From the NCBI GenBank assembly GCA_964571335.1, contig CAZNAM010000023.1, positions 1 through 11,125 of the forward strand: a DNA stretch of 11,125 nt, written 5' to 3'. The notes under the pieces are model-generated. The model was not told the origin of the DNA and made no database searches. It was given only the letters and a program-made list of their open reading frames with translations. The position numbers and the translations under genes are program-made. Every line of letters begins with the position of its first letter. Position 1 is the stretch's first letter. This DNA is from JAFCDQ01 sp964571335 (lineage in GTDB: Archaea; Nanobdellota; Nanobdellia; Woesearchaeales; ARS49). Shown here in pieces: positions 1 to 6,061 of this stretch.

Positions 1-2
1 AC

Positions 3-92
3 AGCAGGGTTGCTAAGATGGTTGACAGTCCAAATCTTCCTGAATCTGAAGCAGCATTTATGGTTGAAGAAAAAGGTTTAAAGGATGTTTAA
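3..92 (+). CDS. C-terminal tail of an unrecognised protein (partial, cut by window start)
   Basis: An open frame enters from the left edge and ends at a TAA at 90-92, leaving 29 visible residues that finish ...MVEEKGLKDV. The fragment is charged, has no membrane segment, and contains the string VDSPNLPESEAAF. I do not recognise the family, and the piece is too short to assign a function. The frame is supported only by its uninterrupted reading, ordinary codon use for this AT-rich genome, and the promoter-like AT-rich gap that follows it. The next gene starts 68 bp downstream with its own Shine-Dalgarno-like site, so it is probably a separate unit. Confidence 0.55.
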   Translation, partial: SRVAKMVDSPNLPESEAAFMVEEKGLKDV

Positions 93-107
93 AAGCAATT
101 GATAACT

Positions 108-115
108 TTTTTATA
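108..115 (+). promoter_or_regulatory. Possible TATA box for the TRAM gene
   Basis: TTTTATAT lies in a very AT-rich gap. A start about 26 nt downstream would give a short leader of roughly 20-25 nt containing the AAGGGG Shine-Dalgarno-like site at 149-154, which ends 6 nt before the ATG at 161. AT-rich background makes chance matches likely. Confidence 0.3.
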
Positions 116-160
116 TTATTACTTTTTCTTTTTCTTTATTTTAGGTATAAGGGGTAAAAT

Positions 161-505
161 ATGTATAAAAAGAAAGGAAATAACCAAAATATTAAACCAC
201 CTGTAGAGGTTGGTGAAGAGTTAGATGTGGTCATTGAAGCTGTTGGTGAAAAAGGAGATGGTATCGCTAAAAAGAATGGTTTTGTTCTTTTTATCCAGGG
301 TGCTAAAGAAGGTGAGACTGTCAGGGTAAAAATTACTAAAGTTTTGCAAAAAGTTGGTTTTGCAGATGTTGTTGGAAAAGCTGAGTCTGTTCCTCAACCA
401 GATAGACCAAAAACCATTGATAAGTTTCCTGATGCAGAAGAAGAAAAAAGAGACTATGAAGATACTGAAGATTTTGGGGATGAAGAACCTGAAGATTTGG
501 AATGA
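161..505 (+). CDS. Small TRAM-domain RNA-binding protein with acidic tail
   Basis: A 114-residue soluble protein. Residues ~14-75 form a TRAM domain: the hallmark strings are PVEVGEELDVVIEAVGEKGDG, then GFVLFIQGAKEGETVRVKI and GFADVVG. TRAM is a small OB-like beta-barrel that binds RNA. Free-standing archaeal TRAM proteins are abundant cytoplasmic proteins, and some act as cold-shock-like RNA chaperones. The N-terminus (MYKKKGNN) is basic and likely contacts RNA. Residues ~90-114 are an extreme acidic, probably disordered tail (DAEEEKRDYEDTEDFGDEEPEDLE). The ATG at 161 is preferred because AAGGGG lies at 149-154 with 6-nt spacing and the domain is complete. A T-rich stretch follows the stop. 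Family assignment is strong; the RNA target is unknown. Confidence 0.9.
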   Translation: MYKKKGNNQNIKPPVEVGEELDVVIEAVGEKGDGIAKKNGFVLFIQGAKEGETVRVKITKVLQKVGFADVVGKAESVPQPDRPKTIDKFPDAEEEKRDYEDTEDFGDEEPEDLE

Positions 506-533
506 TTTTAATTATTTCTTTTTTTTAATTTTA
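506..533 (+). terminator. T-rich archaeal-type terminator after the TRAM gene
   Basis: Immediately after the TGA is a pyrimidine/T-rich stretch with an eight-T run at 519-526 and further T-runs. Archaeal RNA polymerase commonly stops at such tracts without a hairpin. The genome is T-rich here anyway, so this is suggestive only. Confidence 0.35.
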
Positions 534-640
534 TTTTGTTTGTAATTAATTTATGATGTGGTTTATTTACGCCAACCCTTCTTTATATTGTTTTTAGAAT
601 TATTTAGTTATTAGAAAATATGTTTTCTTTCTTCATAAAC

Positions 641-648
641 TTTTTAAG
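641..648 (+). promoter_or_regulatory. Candidate TATA box for metK
   Basis: TTTTTAAG is centred about 29 nt upstream of the ATG at 674, close to the spacing expected for a leaderless archaeal transcript. No Shine-Dalgarno is visible before the ATG, which fits leaderless initiation. A second AT-rich box (TTTATA, 582-587) would instead give a ~60-nt leader that begins with a 6-bp AT hairpin (613-628). The choice cannot be made from sequence alone. Confidence 0.4.
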
Positions 649-673
649 TAGATTCTAAATATTATTTTTGAAT

Positions 674-1834
674 ATGATAAATAAAGAACTTTTTTCATCA
701 GAATCAGTGACTGAAGGTCACCCTGATAAAGTTTGTGATCAAATAGTTGATGCTATTTTAGATAATTGTTTAGAGCAAGATCCTGATTCTAGAGTTGCTT
801 TAGAGACTGCTGTTAAAAATGGAACTGTTTTGGTTTTGGGTGAAGTAACAACTAAAGGTTATGTTAATGTTGATGAAATTGTAAGAAATACTCTTAAGGA
901 GATTGGTTATGATAATAGTAAATGGGGAATTGATTACAAAACTTGCGGAGTATTTTCAAGTATTGGTTCTCAATCACCAGATATAAGTCAGGGCGTAACA
1001 GAAGGTAGTGGTTTATATGCTGAACAAGGTGCAGGTGATCAGGGTATGATGTTTGGTTATGCTTGTAATGAAACTCTTGAATTAATGCCTTTGCCTATTA
1101 TGTTAGCGCATAAATTAGCTCATAAGTTAGCAATGGTTAGAAAAAATAATGTTCTTTCATATTTAGGTCCTGATGGAAAATCTCAGGTTACTATTGAATA
1201 TGAAAATAATAAACCTAAAAGAATTGACACAATAGTTGTGTCTAATCAGCATTCTAAAGATGTTGAACTTGAACAAATAAGAAGAGACTTATCTGATTAT
1301 GTGATTAAGGAAATCTGTGGAGAATTCGTGGATAAAGATACAAGAATTCTTGTTAATCCAACAGGAAAATTTGTTATAGGTGGTCCTCAGGCAGATGCTG
1401 GTGTGACTGGAAGAAAGATTATTGTTGACACTTATGGTGGTATGGGCAGTCATGGTGGTGGTGCTTTTTCTGGAAAAGATCCTAGCAAGGTTGATAGAAG
1501 TGCTGCTTATGCTGCAAGATATATTGCAAAAAATATTGTTGCTGCAGGTCTTGCTGATGAATGTGAAGTTCAGTTAGCTTATGCAATTGGTGTTGCAGAG
1601 CCAGTAAGTGTTTGGGTTAATACTTTTGGAACTGGAAAAGTAGATAATGATAGATTAATTACAGCAATCAAAGAAAATTTTCCTTTAAAACCAAAAGATA
1701 TTATTGATCAGTTAGCTTTGAAAAGACCCATTTACAAAAAGACAGCAGCATATGGTCATTTTGGAAGAGAAGATCCTGATTTTTATTGGGAAAGATTAGA
1801 TAAAGTTGATGAATTGAAAAAAATTCTTCAATAA
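674..1834 (+). CDS. metK: S-adenosylmethionine synthetase, bacterial/eukaryotic type
   Basis: A 386-residue cytoplasmic enzyme that makes S-adenosylmethionine from ATP and methionine, releasing phosphate and diphosphate. Family signatures are intact: SESVTEGHPDKVCDQ near residues 10-23 (ATP/methionine site, His16), SPDISQGV at 101-108, GAGDQGMMFGYA at 119-130 (signature 1), and GGGAFSGKDPSKVDRS at 261-276 (the P-loop-like signature 2). The C-terminus FGREDPDFYWE is typical, and the length matches the usual 380-400. The frame extends six bases upstream to a TTG at 668, but the ATG at 674 fits both the family N-terminus and the TATA spacing. Most archaea use a very divergent archaeal SAM synthetase, so this bacterial-type copy suggests ancient transfer or lineage-specific replacement. 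Function is highly certain. Confidence 0.97.
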   Translation: MINKELFSSESVTEGHPDKVCDQIVDAILDNCLEQDPDSRVALETAVKNGTVLVLGEVTTKGYVNVDEIVRNTLKEIGYDNSKWGIDYKTCGVFSSIGSQSPDISQGVTEGSGLYAEQGAGDQGMMFGYACNETLELMPLPIMLAHKLAHKLAMVRKNNVLSYLGPDGKSQVTIEYENNKPKRIDTIVVSNQHSKDVELEQIRRDLSDYVIKEICGEFVDKDTRILVNPTGKFVIGGPQADAGVTGRKIIVDTYGGMGSHGGGAFSGKDPSKVDRSAAYAARYIAKNIVAAGLADECEVQLAYAIGVAEPVSVWVNTFGTGKVDNDRLITAIKENFPLKPKDIIDQLALKRPIYKKTAAYGHFGREDPDFYWERLDKVDELKKILQ

Positions 1835-1849
1835 TTTTTTTATTTTCCT
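1835..1849 (+). terminator. T-tract terminator after metK
   Basis: A seven-T run (1835-1841) followed by ATTTTCCTT directly abuts the metK stop. It precedes the separate promoter for the next gene, consistent with T-tract termination in archaea. Confidence 0.4.
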
Positions 1850-1864
1850 TATTCTACCAAAAGA

Positions 1865-1872
1865 TTTATAAA
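1865..1872 (+). promoter_or_regulatory. TATA box of the uS2 gene
   Basis: TTTATAAA is a near-consensus archaeal TATA box, preceded by the purine-rich AAAAG as a possible BRE. It predicts a transcript start near 1895, about 80 nt before the rps2 ATG. That start coincides with the first base of the foldable leader described separately. Confidence 0.6.
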
Positions 1873-1895
1873 CAAAATACCGAAATTCTTGTTTC

Positions 1896-1975
1896 TATTA
1901 CCGAAGCTTCATGCTCGGCTATGAGTGTGATGCACTGCTGTGTGAGGTAATAAAAAACACAGATGAGGTTTTGAA
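1896..1975 (+). promoter_or_regulatory. Structured 5' leader of the uS2 mRNA (putative cis-regulatory RNA)
   Basis: This is a GC-rich island (about 54% over 1901-1948) in an AT-rich neighbourhood, lying between the predicted transcript start and the ATG. A 7-bp helix pairs TATTACC (1896-1902) with GGTAATA (1946-1952). Inside are small hairpins: AGC-TTCAT-GCT (1905-1915) and AGTGT-GAT-GCACT (1924-1936, with one G-T pair). A further 6-bp pairing, CTGTGT (1938-1943) with ACACAG (1957-1962), interleaves with the first helix in H-type pseudoknot order. GAGGT occurs twice: at 1944-1948, largely inside the first helix, and at 1965-1969, exposed 6 nt before the ATG. Ribosomal-protein autoregulation is the simplest model. 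It could also be an independent small RNA. No known riboswitch was matched. Confidence 0.45.
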
Positions 1976-2575
1976 ATGACAGAAAAAGAATTATTGGTTG
2001 CTCAGGATACCTATTTAAAATCAGGAATCCACATTGGTACAAAATTTAAGACAAAGTATATGGCTCCTTTTATTTATAAGACTCGTCCAGATGGTCTTTC
2101 AGTTTTAAATTTACAAAAAATTGATGAAAGAATTGGTATTGCTGCTACTTTCTTATCTCAGTTTGAACCAGAAAAGATTTTGTTGGCTTCAAGAAGAGAA
2201 AATGGTTGGAAAGCAATTAAAGCTTTTGCTAAATCTGTTGGTTGTAAAGCTTTTGCAGGAAGATATCCTCCAGGAATATTGACTAATACTAATCTTGAAA
2301 CTTTCACAGAGGTAGATGTAATTATTGTTACAGATCCTTGGCCAGATAAAAACGCTGTTCAAGACGCTTTGCGTTTAGGTATTCCCGTCATAGCTCTTTG
2401 TGATACTAACAATCAAAGTAATTGTATTGATTTTGTACTTCCTTGCAACAATAAAGGTAAAAAATCTTTGGGTTTGATTTTTTTCATTCTTGCAAGAGAA
2501 TTTTTGAAGAAAAAAGGCCAGTTAAAAGAAGGTCAAGAACCACCTTTCACTATTGAGGATTTTACTGAAGAGTAA
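1976..2575 (+). CDS. rps2: Ribosomal protein uS2 (archaeal S2)
   Basis: A 199-residue small-subunit ribosomal protein of the archaeal/eukaryotic S2 (Sa) type, which binds near the 30S head-body junction. Diagnostic strings are YLKSGIHIGTKFKTKYMAPFIYKTRPDGLSVLNL (shown here as a motif summary: the GIHIGTK core near residue 17-23), then LLASRRENG, FAGRYPPGILTN, the near-invariant DVIIVTDPWPDKNAVQDA, and the GIPVIALCDTNN loop. The end, EPPFTIEDFTEE, matches archaeal S2 tails. Length is normal for archaea. The ATG at 1976 has GAGGT at 1965-1969 with 6-nt spacing. The gene has its own TATA box and structured leader. It is not in the usual archaeal neighbourhood (rpl13-rps9-rpoN-rpoK-eno), at least within this window. 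Its last 14 bp overlap the convergent radB gene. Confidence 0.96.
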   Translation: MTEKELLVAQDTYLKSGIHIGTKFKTKYMAPFIYKTRPDGLSVLNLQKIDERIGIAATFLSQFEPEKILLASRRENGWKAIKAFAKSVGCKAFAGRYPPGILTNTNLETFTEVDVIIVTDPWPDKNAVQDALRLGIPVIALCDTNNQSNCIDFVLPCNNKGKKSLGLIFFILAREFLKKKGQLKEGQEPPFTIEDFTEE

Positions 2576-3212
2576 ATCCTTTTATTTCTTTTTCTTCTAT
2601 TCTAAAATAAAATTCTTTTTCACCATTTATTTGATTGTGTTTTTTTATTTTTATTTTTCTTAATTTTTCAATTATTTTTAGTTCAATTATGCAGTCACTA
2701 TGTTCTTTTATCACATCTCCTGCAAACATTTTTTCCTCTTCAATATCGCAGGAATGATATACTTGTGCGGTCATAATGATTGGTATTTTTCTTTCTCTTG
2801 AGATTTTTTTTAATTTTTTTAGTTGTTCATAGTATTTTCTTTTATTATCTATGTTTATTTCAGATCTTAATATTTTATTTGATGAATCAAAAATAATCAA
2901 GCCTATTGAATCTATTTTTTTAGTGCATAGTTCATTGATTATCTTGTCTTGTTGTTCAAATGTTTTTATTTTTAAGAATAAAAAATCATTTATATTCTTG
3001 AATAGTTGTTTTATTCTATCTATTATTATCTCTCCTTCTGTGTTTAAAATCAATATTTTCTTTCTATTTTCAATGATTTTTTTTGATGCAATTAAGGCAA
3101 GATTAGTCTTTCCAGAATTTGAGGGTCCATATATCACAGTAATCCCATCGATAGGGTAGCCTTTTATCTGTTTATCTAAAAGTTCTATTCCAGTAGATAT
3201 ATTTTCTTGCAT
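2562..3212 (-). CDS. radB: RadB-like RecA-family ATPase
   Basis: A 216-residue single RecA-fold domain. RadB is an archaeal paralogue of RadA, binds ATP and DNA, and assists homologous recombination. Seen here: the ISTGIELLDKQI entry motif at ~5-16, Walker A GPSNSGKT at 29-36, Walker B LIIFDSS at 105-111, IPIIMTAQVY at ~143-152 (matching the RadB TNQVY segment), and HSDCIIEL near 171-178. There is no N-terminal HhH domain, and length fits RadB (~220). The frame continues to a GTG at 3260, but ATG 3212 is preferred: RadB normally begins just before the STG motif, and a TATA element is centred 27 nt upstream. The protein is rich in lysine and isoleucine. It converges on and overlaps rps2 by 14 bp. 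A KaiC-like ATPase is the main alternative. Confidence 0.82.
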   Translation of the reverse strand: MQENISTGIELLDKQIKGYPIDGITVIYGPSNSGKTNLALIASKKIIENRKKILILNTEGEIIIDRIKQLFKNINDFLFLKIKTFEQQDKIINELCTKKIDSIGLIIFDSSNKILRSEINIDNKRKYYEQLKKLKKISRERKIPIIMTAQVYHSCDIEEEKMFAGDVIKEHSDCIIELKIIEKLRKIKIKKHNQINGEKEFYFRIEEKEIKGFTLQ

Positions 3213-3234
3213 TTTATCTTGTATTACCCCAAAC

Positions 3235-3243
3235 TTTTTAAAA
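3235..3243. promoter_or_regulatory. Shared bidirectional TATA element between radB and the first envelope gene
   Basis: TTTTTAAAA contains the perfect palindrome TTTTAAAA (3236-3243, centre 3239.5). That centre lies 27.5 nt from the radB ATG (3212, - strand) and 26.5 nt from the ATG at 3266 (+ strand). Both distances match archaeal TATA-to-start spacing for leaderless mRNAs. No Shine-Dalgarno precedes either ATG. A single TBP site serving both directions is an inference. Confidence 0.5.
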
Positions 3244-3265
3244 CAATTTATCTGTTTCACTCTTT

Positions 3266-4738
3266 ATGACTGATAAAAAAGGAAAGCTGTTCAATTGGCT
3301 TATTCCTGTTGTTTTATTTGTTTTTTTGTTAGGTTTAAGAATGTTTTTTTCTTTTAAGACCGAATTATTAACACTCAATTCTTATAAATTTTTGGTTAAT
3401 GCATCTTATTTATTTAATTCTTTTAATCTCCCTCATATTAGTTTTTATTTATTATTGTCTTTTTTGTTGTTGTTCACAAAAAAAATCATTATTATCAAAT
3501 TTTTCTCTAATATTTTATTCATTCTTCCAAGTATCATGATTTATTTAATATCTTTAAGGATTTCAAAAAGCAAGTTTTTTTCTTTTTTTTCAGCGACTTT
3601 AGCAGGATTGCTTCCTTTATTTTTTGCAGATACTTTTGATTTATTATCTCCCTTGTCTTTAGCCTTGTTTTTAATGTTCTTTTGTATTTTTGCTTTTCTT
3701 AATTCAGAAAAAAATAGTTGGAGGATATTATTTATTGTTGGTTTTATAATTTTAAGTTTCACTCATTGGATTGTCATTTTTTTCATTTTAGCTTTATTGA
3801 TTTACTATATCCTGCTTCGTTTTGAGGGTATAAAACAGACTGCTTCAGAAACAGAATTATCTTTGTTTTCAATTTTTTTTGGTTTATGGTCCCAAATTCT
3901 AATATATAAAGATTTTTTATTTACTCATAAATTGAATATTTTTACTTTCAATGTTCCTTCTGAATTAATCTCTAATTATTTCATTAATTATTCTTTATCC
4001 AATATCATGACTTTTTTAGGAATTATTCCTGTTTTTGTTGGTCTTTACGTTATTTACAGATATTCTTTTGAAAAAAAAGGAAAAGCTATTTCCTTTATTT
4101 CATCTTTTGTTGTTTCAGCAGTAATCTTTTTTTTCTTAAAGTTGTCTTTTACAAAAATTGTTTTATTTGTTCTTGGTCCTTTATTTTGTATTTTGCTTGC
4201 AAGGGGATTTTATGATTTTGTGTTTTATATCAAACAGACAAAAGGAGTTAAGTTTTTATCTGTTGGTTTTATTTTATTATTTTTTGTTATTATTTTTTTA
4301 GTTATTCCTCCAGCAATTTATTTTTCTTTTTCAAATATATCTTCAAGATCTTCCGAGGATTTAGTAACTGCTGCCCTTTGGCTTAAAGATAATATTCCTG
4401 AAGATTCTGTTGTTTTAACTTTGCCAAATGAAGGTTCTCTTGTTAGTTATTTTTCAGATAAAAAAACAGTCATTACTGATGATTTTTTAAAATTTAATGA
4501 TGTTAATGATAGATTTTCTGATGTTTTTAGAATTTATACAACTAATTTTGAGACAGAAGCTATTGGTTTAATGGAAAAATATGATTCTTCTTATATTGTT
4601 ATCTCTCCAGAATCCAAAAAAATATTTGAATTTTTAACTCCTGCTTATATAAAAACAGGAAAGTGTTTTAAGAAGATTTATGATGGTTCAACAGATGTCT
4701 ATATGAAAAGTGAATCCTGCAAGTTAAGAGTTATTTGA
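3266..4738 (+). CDS. Multi-pass membrane protein, degenerate STT3/AglB-like (GT-C fold)
   Basis: A 490-residue protein with about 10-12 hydrophobic segments up to residue ~354, then a soluble C-terminal domain (356-490). The layout resembles GT-C oligosaccharyltransferases (STT3/AglB). The segment AALWLKDNIPEDSVVLTLPNEG (residues ~369-390 region) aligns in position with the stretch before and at the STT3 WWDYG motif, but the motif itself reads LPNEG here. In the first outer loop, where GT-C enzymes carry a metal-binding Asp, the sequence reads LLTLNSYKFL (residues ~34-43), with Asn in place of Asp. The C-terminal EKYDSSYIVIS echoes the STT3 KYGVKYVVV-like strand. The protein is therefore likely non-catalytic or has changed chemistry. 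The start is leaderless ATG 3266 with TATA at -27. It is first of the envelope cluster, 9 bp before the next gene. The GT-C assignment is moderate; the substrate is unknown. Confidence 0.7.
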   Translation: MTDKKGKLFNWLIPVVLFVFLLGLRMFFSFKTELLTLNSYKFLVNASYLFNSFNLPHISFYLLLSFLLLFTKKIIIIKFFSNILFILPSIMIYLISLRISKSKFFSFFSATLAGLLPLFFADTFDLLSPLSLALFLMFFCIFAFLNSEKNSWRILFIVGFIILSFTHWIVIFFILALLIYYILLRFEGIKQTASETELSLFSIFFGLWSQILIYKDFLFTHKLNIFTFNVPSELISNYFINYSLSNIMTFLGIIPVFVGLYVIYRYSFEKKGKAISFISSFVVSAVIFFFLKLSFTKIVLFVLGPLFCILLARGFYDFVFYIKQTKGVKFLSVGFILLFFVIIFLVIPPAIYFSFSNISSRSSEDLVTAALWLKDNIPEDSVVLTLPNEGSLVSYFSDKKTVITDDFLKFNDVNDRFSDVFRIYTTNFETEAIGLMEKYDSSYIVISPESKKIFEFLTPAYIKTGKCFKKIYDGSTDVYMKSESCKLRVI

Positions 4739-4741
4739 GGT
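4737..4741 (+). promoter_or_regulatory. Shine-Dalgarno GAGGT overlapping the upstream stop codon
   Basis: GAGGT starts inside the TGA stop of the preceding gene and ends 6 nt before the ATG at 4748. The same core and spacing are used before rps2. This indicates translation from a shared transcript. Confidence 0.6.
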
Positions 4742-4747
4742 TTAATC

Positions 4748-6061
4748 ATGAAAAAACGTTATATTTTTGCATTATTTGTTTTGTTTATCTTATTTTTACC
4801 TCTTTTACTTAGATTATTGAATCAAAATTATGCTCTTCCAGGAACAGATATTTATTCGTATCTTAATAGGAAATCTGTTGATGGTGAATCTTCTTTTCTT
4901 GGAAGTTTAATATCTTATATCCCTTATATTCTTTTATCATTCTTACCTTTGATTCTTACTTTAACATCTTTTATTTTATTTTATTTGGTTCTTAAACAGC
5001 TTAAGGTTAAGAATATGCTTTTGTTTTTTTGTTTAGCTATTTTTGTTTTATCTCCTTTTACTCAATCTCTTGCTTTTTTTATGACTTCTGCAAGTTTTGT
5101 TCTTCCCTTATTTCTTTTAGGTATATTGTTTTTGCTTAAGAAAAAATTAGTTTTTGGTTCAATTCCTTTGATTATTGCTTCTTTGATATCTCCTGGTTAT
5201 GCAATAGTTAGTATTCTTGTTTTATTTTTAATTAATAAATATTTTTTTAATAACAAAAATATTTTTTATACAATAGGAGTTATTTCTGTTTTGCTTTTAA
5301 TCTTTCATATTGGTTCTTTGTTTGATTTATCTGAGATTTTTGCTTCAGGTATTTTTGAGACTTTTTTCAGCGAGTTTGGTTCTTATTTTGGTTTTGGTAT
5401 TTTTGAGGTATTTCTCGCAGTTATGGGTATTGCTATTTTATTCAAACATAAGAATAAATTCTATTCTTTAATCTTATTTTCCTTTCTTATTGTTTTCTTT
5501 TCTTTTTTCTTTGTTAATTTAAGAATTTTTTCTTTATTGATTATTAGTTTTCTTGGTGCTAATGTAATATATCAGCTATATTGCAAAAAATGGTCTTTTA
5601 TTAATCTTAAGAATATTGTTTTATTGACTATTTTTTGTGGACTTTTTTTTGCAACTATTTTTCATGCAAATTATATTTCAGATTCTCAGCCGTCAATTAA
5701 TCTTGCAGAAGGTGCTTTGTTATTAGCTTCTAAAGAACCAGGAACTGTTTTAACTTTGCAGGATTATGGAGATTTTATTAAATTTTATTCAGGTAAACAA
5801 AATGTTTTGCCTCATTCAGATATTTCTTCTGCTTTATATAGAGATTATCTTAATATGTTTTATTCTGATGATATTTCTGAAACAATAAAATTATTTAAGA
5901 AGTATGATGTTAAATATATTATTATAACTTCAGATATGCTTTCTGGAAAGATTTGGACAAAAGATGATGAAGGATTATTATTTTTAATTAAAAGAAGTGA
6001 ACATTTTAAAAATATTTTATCAACAAAAAATATGCATATTTGGGAGGTGGATTATGCGTAA
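4748..6061 (+). CDS. Multi-pass membrane protein, STT3/AglB-like paralogue (GT-C fold)
   Basis: A 437-residue protein with around ten hydrophobic segments to residue ~306 and a C-terminal soluble part (~310-437). The first outer loop reads LPGTDIYSYLN (Asp34), resembling the GT-C metal/donor-loop Asp after TM1. After the last membrane segment, TVLTLQDYGDFIKFYSGK (333-350) sits where STT3 has WWDYG and retains only DYG (339-341). KKYDVKYIIITSDM (~384-397) matches the preceding gene's EKYDSSYIVISPES, so the two are diverged tandem paralogues. I see no STT3 SVSE/TIxE loop or DK/MI motif. It is translated from a GAGGT site at 4737-4741. Its last 8 bp overlap the start of the next gene. The GT-C fold is likely; oligosaccharyltransferase activity is not established. 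Confidence 0.68.
   Translation: MKKRYIFALFVLFILFLPLLLRLLNQNYALPGTDIYSYLNRKSVDGESSFLGSLISYIPYILLSFLPLILTLTSFILFYLVLKQLKVKNMLLFFCLAIFVLSPFTQSLAFFMTSASFVLPLFLLGILFLLKKKLVFGSIPLIIASLISPGYAIVSILVLFLINKYFFNNKNIFYTIGVISVLLLIFHIGSLFDLSEIFASGIFETFFSEFGSYFGFGIFEVFLAVMGIAILFKHKNKFYSLILFSFLIVFFSFFFVNLRIFSLLIISFLGANVIYQLYCKKWSFINLKNIVLLTIFCGLFFATIFHANYISDSQPSINLAEGALLLASKEPGTVLTLQDYGDFIKFYSGKQNVLPHSDISSALYRDYLNMFYSDDISETIKLFKKYDVKYIIITSDMLSGKIWTKDDEGLLFLIKRSEHFKNILSTKNMHIWEVDYA
6043..6049 (+). promoter_or_regulatory. Strong Shine-Dalgarno GGAGGTG that decides the next start
   Basis: GGAGGTG lies 4-5 nt before the ATG at 6054 and is the best anti-16S match in the window. It supports starting the next gene at 6054 rather than at the in-frame GTG at 5997, which would read through the end of the upstream gene. 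Confidence 0.7.

Noticed and set aside
354..545. 63-residue + frame overlapping the TRAM gene
   Set aside because: It is a shifted reading of the TRAM coding region with a low-complexity composition and no domain.
613..628. 6-bp hairpin AGAAAA-TATG-TTTTCT before metK
   Set aside because: It is entirely A/T apart from one G-C pair at each end region, and such inverted repeats are frequent by chance in this composition. No link to metK regulation is visible.
1896..1960. H/ACA guide RNA in the rps2 leader
   Set aside because: ACA lies 4 nt after the 7-bp stem, which is suggestive. However, I could not draw a single long upper stem or a K-turn, so it is kept only as a weak alternative to a leader structure.
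1920..1970. C/D-box guide RNA in the rps2 leader
   Set aside because: GTGATGC and AGATGAG resemble box C, but no CTGA box D is present at a suitable distance.
2851..3159. 102-residue + frame opposite radB
   Set aside because: It is the complement of an A-rich, lysine/isoleucine-rich gene, giving a Phe/Ser/Ile-rich shadow. The radB motifs on the - strand are clear.
3213..3260. radB starting at the GTG at 3260
   Set aside because: It would add 16 residues not typical of RadB, leave 5 bp to the divergent gene, and place the TATA element inside the coding region.
3541..3762. 73-residue - frame inside the first STT3-like gene
   Set aside because: It is a lysine-rich antisense of a hydrophobic, T-rich coding region, with no start signal and no domain.
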